Below, piece by piece: positions 1-6,600 of a stretch of 7,732 nucleotides of DNA. Each line of letters begins with the position of its first letter. Position 1 is the stretch's first letter. The notes beneath the pieces were generated by a model. It was given only the letters and a program-made list of their open reading frames with translations. It made no database searches and had not been told where the DNA came from. The DNA comes from an uncultured Oscillochloris sp. (GTDB lineage Bacteria; Chloroflexota; Chloroflexia; Chloroflexales; Chloroflexaceae): the NCBI GenBank assembly GCA_903877345.1, contig CAIRDL010000539.1, positions 1 to 7,732 of the forward strand. Reading direction: 5' to 3'. The position numbers and the translations under genes were made by a program.

Positions 1-96
1 AGCAATCCTATTGGGGGTGTTGCGTGGAGTCAAGGCTTCAGCCGGATAGGGCCGCCTAAAGGCTCGACTCCTTTTCACAACCTGTGTAGGATTGCT
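1..96. repeat. Nested imperfect palindrome (about 96 nt)
   Basis: AGCAATCCTA at 1-10 is the exact reverse complement of TAGGATTGCT at 87-96. Inside, GTTG (19-22) can pair with CAAC (78-81), and GGAGTC (26-31) with GACTCC (66-71), leaving a GC-rich apical region with several GGC/GCC pairings. The whole block could fold as one long hairpin in DNA or RNA. It may be a transposon end, a small non-autonomous element or a structured RNA. The left edge coincides with the window edge, so flanking duplications cannot be checked. Confidence 0.5.
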
Positions 97-490
97 ATAG
101 CTATCCGTCTGGGGCTGACAGTCCTCGACCTCGGGCAAGCCATCCTGATCCACCGCCATACCAAACTGGGTTTGCGCTTGTCCGAATTGGGTGGGTATCT
201 GCTCGGCCCGGAGCACGCACCGGCGGGCACCAAACGGATCAGCAACCTTCTTCTTTACGGTGGCCCGACACCGTGGCAAGGCAGACGACCGCATTGCCTA
301 CCTTGCCGCTGATGCCGAGGGGCTGGGAATCAGCAAGCGCCAGCGCAAAAACCGAGGGGCAGCAACCGCGTTGTTCTCCTTGACAATCCACGGCAAACCT
401 TACCTTGTGAGCTATGGTTTAAGCCAAGGTTTCAGGGGCCAGGTTTTAGGTCGAGCGCAACAGAACGCGTTGCGTAGGCCAAAACTGTAA
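97..490 (+). pseudogene. Probable degenerate transposase remnant
   Basis: No intact gene is visible here. One frame (codons starting at 94, 97 and so on) is open from the window edge to a TGA near 308. Around 178-255 it reads like a transposase N-terminus, with LRLSELGGYLLGP followed by AGTKRISNLL. A different frame is open from about 191 to 490 and reads GLGISKRQRKNRGAATALFSLTIHG-like, which I do not recognise. The coding signal seems to shift frame near 255-300, as expected for a decayed or internally deleted insertion-sequence gene next to the palindrome at 1-96. The family resemblance is from memory and weak; it could instead be non-coding accessory DNA. Confidence 0.35.
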
Positions 491-556
491 AGGAGCCAAG
501 AAACCATATCTAACGACAAAACTGATTTCCCCTAAGCAAAGCGCGGCGCTGAGCGG

Positions 557-565
557 TGGTATAAT
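557..565 (+). promoter_or_regulatory. Extended -10 promoter of tRNA-Leu
   Basis: A perfect TATAAT lies at 560-565, preceded by TG at 557-558 in the correct extended -10 position (TGn-TATAAT). No good TTGACA-like -35 box is visible about 17 nt upstream, which fits an extended -10 promoter. The tRNA 5' end is at 574, only 8 nt downstream of the box, so transcription should begin at or within a few bases of the mature tRNA 5' end. Confidence 0.75.
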
Positions 566-820
566 CAGCCCGCGCCGGAGTGGCGAAATGGCAGACGCTG
601 CGGTCTTGTGCGCCGTGGCACGGCGTAAGGCATCGGGCGTGCAATGCCCTACTGGAGGTGCGGAGCCAGTAAGTCCAACCGACTAAAGCGGCGGGGAAAC
701 CTGACGTCGATCAGAGCATGTCGGTAACGCGGGGGTGCGGCCAAAGGGCCAAAAGGCTCCCGCAAGGACTGGTTGATATGGTGAAGGCTACACTTGCTTG
801 AAGCCTAGGTTCCAGGGGCC

Positions 821-829
821 GCCAGCGGG
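821..829 (+). other. Candidate EBS2 of the group II intron
   Basis: CAGCG at 823-827 is complementary to CGCTG at 596-600 in exon 1, close to the expected IBS2 position upstream of IBS1. It sits in a small loop closed by CAGG (813-816) and CCTG (831-834). The match is only five bases and the loop assignment is by eye, so this is tentative. Confidence 0.35.
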
Positions 830-869
830 GCCTGCGGGAAAGCCACTTGCTACCCGTACCGTGGATGTA

Positions 870-894
870 GTTCGGCAGTTAAGACGGGCCGAAC
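870..894 (+). other. EBS1 hairpin of intron domain I
   Basis: A perfect 7-bp stem, GTTCGGC (870-876) with GCCGAAC (888-894), closes an 11-nt loop. The loop contains AAGAC (881-885), which is exactly complementary to GTCTT (603-607), the last five bases of exon 1. This is the expected architecture for the exon-binding site that selects the 5' splice site. T880, just 5' of EBS1, could also pair with the first base of exon 2 (A2624). Confidence 0.75.
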
Positions 895-1119
895 GAAAAG
901 CACCCCTCCACGGCCATGTCCCCAAGCGGGATAGCGCGGAACCGAACGGGCCACCTACGTCAGCCTAGCACGTGTCTTACGCACGGAACACGGGATGGCC
1001 TACGGGGCGCGAGCCCTACGGTCACGGAGCCCTCATAGTAGTCAGCGGACGGGAAAGCCGTCTCCAAGGCGAAGGGGGGCAGGTGGGGCGGGCTTTGGGA
1101 ACACAGCGAGGCGTGCGAA

Positions 1120-2520
1120 ATGCAAATTGCTCAACGGTTCCTCGAGCTAGTCAGCCAGCGTGGTGAAAGGAGGCAGACGCTTCACAGGGTCTACCGGCAT
1201 CTTCTGGATCGCGAACTCTTCTTGCGTGCGTACACGAACCTTACCACCGGGGCAACCGTTGACGAGCGGGTGCTTCAGCGCATTGAGGCGATCCTCACAC
1301 AGTTGCGGGCAGGCACGTACCAGTGGCAACCGTCACGAGGCCGCTCACGCCCCAACGCCGACACACTCGGCGCGGGTGATCAGTTGGTGCAGGAAGTCCT
1401 GCGGCTGGTCTTGGCGGCCTATTACGAGCCACAAGGCTCACTCTATGCCCACTGGTTGCGCCCACAACGGGATTGCCACACAGCGCTGACGGCGATTGTT
1501 CGCACTTGGCGGGGAACGCACTGGTTTATTGAAGGCGGCAGCGCAGGGTGCTTCACCCAGATCGATTCTGATCACCTTCTACCGATCATCGCCCGAAGCA
1601 TCAACGATGCCCGTCTGCTCAAGTTGCTGCGCGGAAGGTTGGCGGCTGGTTCTGAGACGGATTGGCGCGACCAGCAAACCTATTCAGGGACGCCCCAAGG
1701 GGGTGGGCTTGGCTCACTCTTGGCAAACCTCTACCTGAATGAGTTTGACGCCTACGTCGCAACCGTCCTGCTGCCACAGTACAACCGTGGTGCCGCCCGT
1801 AAGGGCCACCCGGAAACTGACGACCGCCGCCTGTACTATGTTCGCTACGCCGACGCCTTCCTGCTCGGATTCGTCGGCCCCTATGCGGAAGCTGAGGCCA
1901 TCAACGCTGCCGTGACCGCGAGCTTCACGTCTCTCGCCCTGACCCGCACAGCGACGAAGCCGCTGATCACGAACGCGACGACGGATACGGTGAAATTCCT
2001 CAACTACGAACTCGGGATGCCCCGCAACGCAAAGGGGCAAGCGAACGGGCGACGCACCGCCGACAGCACGCCCAGCCTGCAAGTGCCAACTGACGTTGTC
2101 GCAAGGTGGCAACGCCACTACCAACGCGCCGGTAGACCTTTCCATCGTGCGGAACTCCTGCACCTGTCGGATTACGCCATCGTGGCAACCTACAGCGCCG
2201 AGCTGCAGAGTCTCTTCACCTACTACGCACTCGCCCACGATGTCGTCCGCAAGTTGCAGCCCGTCAAGTACGCCTGTACGCAATCCCTGGTAAAAACCCT
2301 TGCCTCCAAACACCAAAAGCCAGGGGCATGGGTCTGGAAGAACTACGGGCAGCACCTGCCAACCGGAGGTTCCGCAATTGTGGCTACGCTGACGAGGGCC
2401 AACCAAGCGCCGCTCGTCGCGAGCTGTGGAGCAGCACCACTACGCTTTACGCCGACGGCCAGGCTTGACGACGGGGCGACTTGTTCACCTCGACGCCAAG
2501 CCGGGCCGCCAGTTGACTAA
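1120..2520 (+). CDS. Group II intron-encoded maturase, RT active site lost
   Basis: A 466-aa intron protein, inferred to bind the intron RNA and assist splicing. The start ATG has a weak GAGG (1108-1111) 8 nt upstream and fits the family's N-terminus. Recognisable parts in order are: RT0 (about 22-40); a shortened, degenerate RT1 (about 65-85); RT2 with LRPQRDCHTAL (113-123); RT3 with WFIEGGSAGCF (135-145); RT4 with GTPQGG (190-195); RT5 with YVRYADAF (240-247); RT6/7 to about 300; and domain X with DYAIVATYSAELQSLFTYYA and VKTLASKHQ (about 325-415). The usual motif A Asp is Gly140, and YADD reads YADA (Ala246), so DNA synthesis should be abolished. The protein ends just after RRQAGPPVD, where relatives continue into an HNH endonuclease; no such domain is present. 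The 466-codon frame has no interruption, which suggests selection for maturase function. Alternatively it is recently dead and still uninterrupted by chance. Confidence 0.92.
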   Translation: MQIAQRFLELVSQRGERRQTLHRVYRHLLDRELFLRAYTNLTTGATVDERVLQRIEAILTQLRAGTYQWQPSRGRSRPNADTLGAGDQLVQEVLRLVLAAYYEPQGSLYAHWLRPQRDCHTALTAIVRTWRGTHWFIEGGSAGCFTQIDSDHLLPIIARSINDARLLKLLRGRLAAGSETDWRDQQTYSGTPQGGGLGSLLANLYLNEFDAYVATVLLPQYNRGAARKGHPETDDRRLYYVRYADAFLLGFVGPYAEAEAINAAVTASFTSLALTRTATKPLITNATTDTVKFLNYELGMPRNAKGQANGRRTADSTPSLQVPTDVVARWQRHYQRAGRPFHRAELLHLSDYAIVATYSAELQSLFTYYALAHDVVRKLQPVKYACTQSLVKTLASKHQKPGAWVWKNYGQHLPTGGSAIVATLTRANQAPLVASCGAAPLRFTPTARLDDGATCSPRRQAGPPVD

Positions 2521-2538
2521 ACAGACCGCCCCACTGGA

Positions 2539-2572
2539 GAGCCGGGTGCATTGAAAGGTGCATGCCCGGTTC
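2539..2572 (+). ncRNA. Group II intron domain V (catalytic hairpin)
   Basis: This is a canonical 34-nt domain V. GAGCCGGG (2539-2546) pairs with CCCGGTTC (2565-2572), a two-base TG bulge follows at 2563-2564, the upper stem is TGCATT with GGTGCA, and the loop is a GAAA tetraloop (2553-2556). The catalytic triad is AGC at 2540-2542. Every diagnostic element is intact, so the ribozyme core looks functional. Confidence 0.95.
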
Positions 2573-2623
2573 GGCGGGGGGCCGTTGGAAAAGGCAAGGC
2601 ACCTCGCCAACGGCCTACCCTAC
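2573..2623 (+). ncRNA. Group II intron domain VI with branch-point A
   Basis: GGCCGTTGG (2580-2588) pairs perfectly with CCAACGGCC (2607-2615). A lower GGG/CCC stem (about 2577-2579 with 2618-2620) leaves A2617 bulged, the seventh base from the intron 3' end (2623). That is the usual position of the lariat-forming adenosine. Confidence 0.85.
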
Positions 2624-2678
2624 AAAAACCGCTGGGGGCAACCCCATACGGGTTCGAGTCCCGTCTTCGGCACCATAA

Positions 2679-2715
2679 GGCAAGGGCGCACACAACGCGC
2701 TCTTGCCCCTTTTTT
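2679..2715 (+). terminator. Intrinsic terminator of tRNA-Leu
   Basis: An 11-bp stem, GGCAAGGGCGC (2679-2689) with GCGCTCTTGCC (2697-2707) including one G-U pair, has a 7-nt loop and is followed by CC and six T residues (2710-2715). It begins 3 nt after the encoded CCA, so the tRNA is transcribed alone. Read on the minus strand the hairpin is followed by TTATGG, so it would be weak for the converging operon. Confidence 0.88.
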
Positions 2716-2726
2716 CTTCCTGCGGC

Positions 2727-2756
2727 CACAGAAAGGCACAGAAGCGCACAGAAAAC
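2727..2756. repeat. Three 10-bp tandem units, CACAGAAnnn
   Basis: CACAGAAAGG (2727-2736), CACAGAAGCG (2737-2746) and CACAGAAAAC (2747-2756) are three consecutive units sharing CACAGAA with exact 10-bp periodicity. They lie in the short convergent intergenic gap between the tRNA terminator and the SWIM gene stop. Function unknown; could be chance or slippage. Confidence 0.5.
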
Positions 2757-2792
2757 TCTATCTAGGCACAGCTTCAGGCGCTGCTTCACTAC

Positions 2793-3659
2793 CTACTCCT
2801 CCCCCGCGAACAGTTGCTCCAGGGCGGCCTGCGTAATGACGCGGTAAACAGCCCGTAACTCCGCCGCGATGCTAGCGGGCGGATCGCCGAAACGCCGCAG
2901 CAGCGCCGCCTCCAGTTCGGGCGCGGCGATGTGCGGGGCAAGCTGCGCCAATTCTGCGCCGGGTTCGTCGTAGGTCGCCAACAGATCCGCAAGGGCTGGC
3001 CCTTGTTCCACCATTGGCGCAGGTGCAGGCTCCTCGGGTGTGGCGGCACTGTCAGCCCGCAGCGCCCGCAAGGCTTCAATCAACTGCGCTTTACTCCGCC
3101 CGCGCAGCGCAAAGAGCAGGAACGGATCTTCGTCAAAACGCTCGCCGAGCAGATAATGCACTGCCGCGATGTGCTTACAGGGATTCGCGAAATCGGGGCA
3201 TGAGCATGTTGTTTTGAGGTCGCTGGCGTTGCGCGGGAACAGGGGCACCCGCGCCGCCTCAAAGGCTTCCTCAATCGTCGGGGGCATTTCGCCACTCAGG
3301 AGTTTGGCGGCAAAAAGGGCTTGGGCCGCCATTGCGGCAATCGCCTGCGTCCATTGGGCGTCGTTCAACAAGGCCACGCCAATCGTCACGCGGTAGGGTG
3401 TCGTTTGCGAACCCTGCACTTTTGCCGTCACCTGGCCCGGCGTCAGGTCAAGATTTAGCACCGCGCCGCCACGGGCGTAGGTGCGCCCCCGCGTCAGACG
3501 GCTGCCGTAGCCGAAGCTTTCCAGCGCGCTGATCCAGCGTTTGCCCCACCACGAGGCACCAAAGTCGCCGCGCTGACTCTTGGCTTTGATGCCGTCGGCG
3601 GGCAAGCGCGGGCGATGCTCAAACCACTCATCTTGGTAAAAATCGCGGCGGCGGGACAT
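2793..3659 (-). CDS. SWIM zinc-finger protein
   Basis: A 288-aa cytoplasmic protein with a SWIM-type zinc-binding motif CxC-x6-CxH: Cys152, Cys154, Cys161 and His163 in TCSCPDFANPCKHIAAVHYLL. The N-terminal part (about 30-145), with SWWGKRWISALES and a Gly/Arg-rich segment, is typical of bacterial SWIM family proteins. The C-terminus is Ala/Pro/Glu-rich and then helical. SWIM domains are thought to bind DNA or proteins. I chose the ATG at 3659 because AGGAG lies 7 nt upstream; an ATG at 3680 would overlap the end of the helicase and has no better ribosome site. The helicase stop TAG (3672-3670) overlaps the Shine-Dalgarno (TAGGAG), implying translational coupling and a joint function with the SNF2 ATPase. 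The exact biological role is unknown. Confidence 0.92.
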   Translation of the reverse strand: MSRRRDFYQDEWFEHRPRLPADGIKAKSQRGDFGASWWGKRWISALESFGYGSRLTRGRTYARGGAVLNLDLTPGQVTAKVQGSQTTPYRVTIGVALLNDAQWTQAIAAMAAQALFAAKLLSGEMPPTIEEAFEAARVPLFPRNASDLKTTCSCPDFANPCKHIAAVHYLLGERFDEDPFLLFALRGRSKAQLIEALRALRADSAATPEEPAPAPMVEQGPALADLLATYDEPGAELAQLAPHIAAPELEAALLRRFGDPPASIAAELRAVYRVITQAALEQLFAGEE

Positions 3660-3669
3660 GGCGTTGCTC

Positions 3670-6600
3670 CTACTCGTCACTCAATTCAGTCCGGCGCAGG
3701 GTCACAAGCTCGCGCAAGCGGTCGGTGCTCAACTCGGTGAGCCAGCCTTCGCCCGCGCCCAACACCTGAGCCGCCAAGGCGCGTTTGCTCTCGATCATTC
3801 CGTCAATCTGCTCCTCCAAGGTGCCGCCGCAGACGAACTTATGCACTTGGACGCGCTGCACTTGGCCGATGCGGAACGCCCGGTCGGTCGCCTGATCTTC
3901 CACCGCCGGATTCCACCAACGGTCGAAATGGAAGACGTGGTTGGCCCGCGTCAGATTCAAGCCGACCCCGCCCGCTTTCAGCGAAAGAATGAAGAGACTA
4001 GGCCCGCCTGCCGCCTGGAATTGGCGCACCATACCGTCACGTTGCTTCGCGGGCGTGCCACCGTGGAGGAAGAGCGCCTCGGTGCCGAGTTGCGCGGCCA
4101 AATGTGCCTGGAGCAGCGTCCCCATCGCGGCAAACTGGGTGAAGATCAGCGCCCGGTCGCCCGCCGCCAGCAACTCCTCCAGCATTTCGTCTAGGCGGGC
4201 CAGTTTGCCGGAGCGCCCGCGCAGCGCCGAGCCATCTTGGAGGAAGTTCGCCGGGTGATTGCAGATCTGTTTGAGCTTGGTGAGCATCGCCAGCACCAAG
4301 CCGCGCCGTTTCGTCGCCGCGTCTTCGCTCTCGGCATCCTCAATCGCGCTCAGCGCATCGCGCACCGTCGCCTCGTAGAGCGTCGCCTGCTCTTGGGTCA
4401 GCGGCACAAAGACCTTCATCTCCAGTTTGTCGGGCAAATCGCTGATAATCGTCCGGTCGGTTTTGAGGCGGCGCAAAATGAAGGGCGCGGTAAGCCGCCG
4501 CAGATGCTCGGCGGCTTCGGTATCGCCAGCGCGCTCAATCGGGCGGGCGAAGCTGCGCCGAAACTCCGTCTCGCCGCCCAAATAGCCGGGGTTGAGGAAG
4601 GTCATGATGCTCCACAACTCCGTTAGGCGGTTCTCGACCGGCGTGCCGGTGAGCGCCAAGCGGGTTTGCGCCTGTAACGCCCGTGCTGCTTGGGCCTGGC
4701 GCGTCTCGCTATTCTTGATGTTCTGGGCTTCGTCCAACACAACCGTGCGCCAGACAACCGGCTGAAGGGTCGCGCTGTCGCGGGCAAGCAGCGGATAACT
4801 GGTGATCACCACCTCGTGGGCGGACGCCGCCGTCGTGAGCGCCGTGTCGCGCAGGCGCTCGGCTCCCTGATGGACGTGGACGCGCAACGTGGGGGCGAAG
4901 CGGGCCAACTCGCGCTGCCAGTTACCGACCACCGAAGTCGGACAGACCAACAGGGTCGGGCCTGACTCTGGGGCTTGGGCTTGTTCGTGCAGAAACAGCG
5001 CGATGGTCTGGGCCGTATTGTGACAAAGCATGTTGTTCGCGACAAAGTTGTGCTGGTCGGCGACTTCAAGGTCATAGACCCAACCTGTATAGGGCCGTTC
5101 CTCAATTGACTTGACGCGACAGAAGAAGACCTCTTGGTCAAGCATTACAGCCGACTCCGCCCTCACCCCCAGCCCCTCTCCCGTAGGGAGAGGGGAGCCA
5201 ACCTGGCGCATCCTGATGCGATCCTCCTCTCTCCCTGCGAGAGAGGGGAGCAAGGAGGGGGAGGGCCAATTTGCGGCGACAGTGCAGATTTGCTCAAGCA
5301 GTTGCTGCTTCCTAGGGTTGCCAAAGCCCACCTCGCGCAGAAACCGGCGTGCCGACGTACCACCGATCACACCAATTTGATAGGGACGGGATAGCCGCGC
5401 GCCATTGGTGGCACATTGCCATTTCTGCGCTACGCGCATCCAGATGCCGAAGCGCCGCAGCATGGTCACCAACTGCTGCATCAGCAGCGGCGACGCCGTT
5501 GCAATTTCGATGCTTGCCATCCCGGCAATAACGGACGCCTCGGCGTCGAAATACGCCCGCAGGAAGGTTCGCACCCCTTCATCATCGGCCTGCAAGACGA
5601 AATCGGGGATCACTTTTTCGGCTGAACGCCGTCCCCATTGATAGCCCTGCGTCGCAAGGAAGCGCTGATAGGCGCGGCTCGTGAGTTGCAGGTAGGCAAT
5701 GCGTCCTTTGCTCGTGCGGATTGCGGGCTTGTTGAGCTTCAGAGCATAACGCTGGCCGATGCGCTTCAACGTTTCTAGCAACGCCTCAAGCACGGCCAGA
5801 TCTTTCTGGGTAATCTTGAGGGCGGCCTGGTCATTCGCCTCGTAGCCCTCAGCAAGCTGCCAAGCAAGGAGTCTGATCAGATCAAGATCAGCCGGTACCC
5901 CTGCCCAGACGAGTTGAGCAGGCACACACACATAATCACCAACCTGCACATCAGCAGCCCATCCCTTGTTGGTAAGGAATTTGTGGCTCCGCGTAAGTGT
6001 AATCGTGCTCCCATCTTCAAGGCAGACGGTGCGGAGTGGCTCTTGGACATGCTGACGATAGAGACGGCGCACCGGCACAGCAACAATTTGCCCCGTTGCC
6101 TTTGCGATGGCGTTTACCAGCAAGGGTGCCGTTGGCTCGGCCCATAACCCTTCGCCATCGCAGGCTGTTGCTCCTGCAAACTGCTGCCAGATTTGTTCAA
6201 TGGGCTTCAGCGTGCCGTTCACAAAGATCAGGCTAGAACCTAAAAGGCACTTCCCCAGTCCCATATCGTCCGCCAAACACGCCCCCAGCCCAACGCGGCG
6301 CATAAAGGCAAGCCACGCCAACCCGCGCTCTTGGTAAGGGCGCAACTGCCCCACAAAGCTGGCCGGTTGCGTCAGCGGTTCAAGCTGCTGACTGCTCGCC
6401 AGCCCGCGCAAGAGTTCGTCGAGGCTGCCTTCGGCCTGCATCCCGGCGTACGCGATGCCACTGGGCAACGGCGGCGGCGCACCACCAAGGCCGAGGCGCA
6501 ACGCTTCGGTCATCGTCAGCTCGCCGCCGCGCTGGAAGAGCGTCAGCGCCCGCTGCATCTGGGCCGGATCGAGGGCCACCCACTGACCGCGCACCTGCAC

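Larger units (their letters stand above)
608..2623 (+). mobile_element. Group II intron (ribozyme with internal maturase ORF)
   Basis: The 5' end GTGCG matches the group II consensus GUGYG and the 3' end is AC. The splice sites are fixed independently by the tRNA, because only this excision restores a 7-nt anticodon loop. Domains I-III occupy roughly 608-1119, the ORF fills domain IV (1120-2520), and domains V and VI follow at 2539-2623. The ORF start context, ending in GTGCGAAATG, and the MQ-A-type N-terminus look like the chloroplast-like (CL, IIB-type) bacterial lineage; that assignment is from memory. The RNA excises itself as a lariat with help from the encoded protein. The ribozyme looks intact while the protein looks unfit for retrohoming, so the element is probably immobile now. 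Confidence 0.93.
574..2675 (+). tRNA. tRNA-Leu(UAA), split by a group II intron in the anticodon
   Basis: Exon 1 is 574-607 and exon 2 is 2624-2672, followed by an encoded CCA at 2673-2675. Joined, they form a complete class II tRNA of 83 nt plus CCA. The acceptor stem is GCCGGAG (574-580) with CTTCGGC (2665-2671), one G-U pair, and the discriminator is A2672. The D stem is GCG/CGC (583-585/596-598). The anticodon stem is GCGGT (600-604) with ACCGC (2628-2632). The spliced loop CTTAAAA gives anticodon UAA. The long variable arm starts at 2633 and contains GGGG/CCCC. The T stem is ACGGG/CCCGT (2648-2652/2660-2664) with loop TTCGAGT. The intron lies between U34 and A35, so the unspliced transcript has no usable anticodon loop. 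A promoter abuts the gene and a terminator follows it. Confidence 0.95.

Noticed and set aside
972..1166. 64-aa open frame upstream of the maturase
   Set aside because: It lies in the structured ribozyme part of the intron, has no recognisable protein features, and overlaps the maturase start.
1855..1857. YADA as a sequencing error for YADD
   Set aside because: A single-base error could explain it alone, but the motif A Asp is also replaced (Gly140) and other RT motifs are degenerate, so real loss is more likely.
1714..2406. 230-aa minus-strand open frame
   Set aside because: It is antisense to the maturase, whose RT4-RT7 and domain X motifs are clear in the plus frame; typical shadow ORF in GC-rich DNA.
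608..2623. Group I intron, as in cyanobacterial trnL(UAA)
   Set aside because: The GTGCG start, the canonical domain V with AGC and GAAA loop, the bulged domain VI A and a RT/maturase ORF are group II features; the length also exceeds typical trnL group I introns.
2727..2756. CRISPR-like repeats
   Set aside because: Units are only 10 bp, contiguous and without spacers.
3660..3680. Upstream ATG (3680) as the SWIM protein start
   Set aside because: It would overlap the helicase end, while the ATG at 3659 has AGGAG at ideal spacing and fits the protein family's start better.
5111..5394. Plus-strand frames reading LTPSPSPVGRGEP-like peptides
   Set aside because: These are translations of the palindromic repeat and are commonly mis-annotated as proteins; the minus-strand intein is the real coding sequence.
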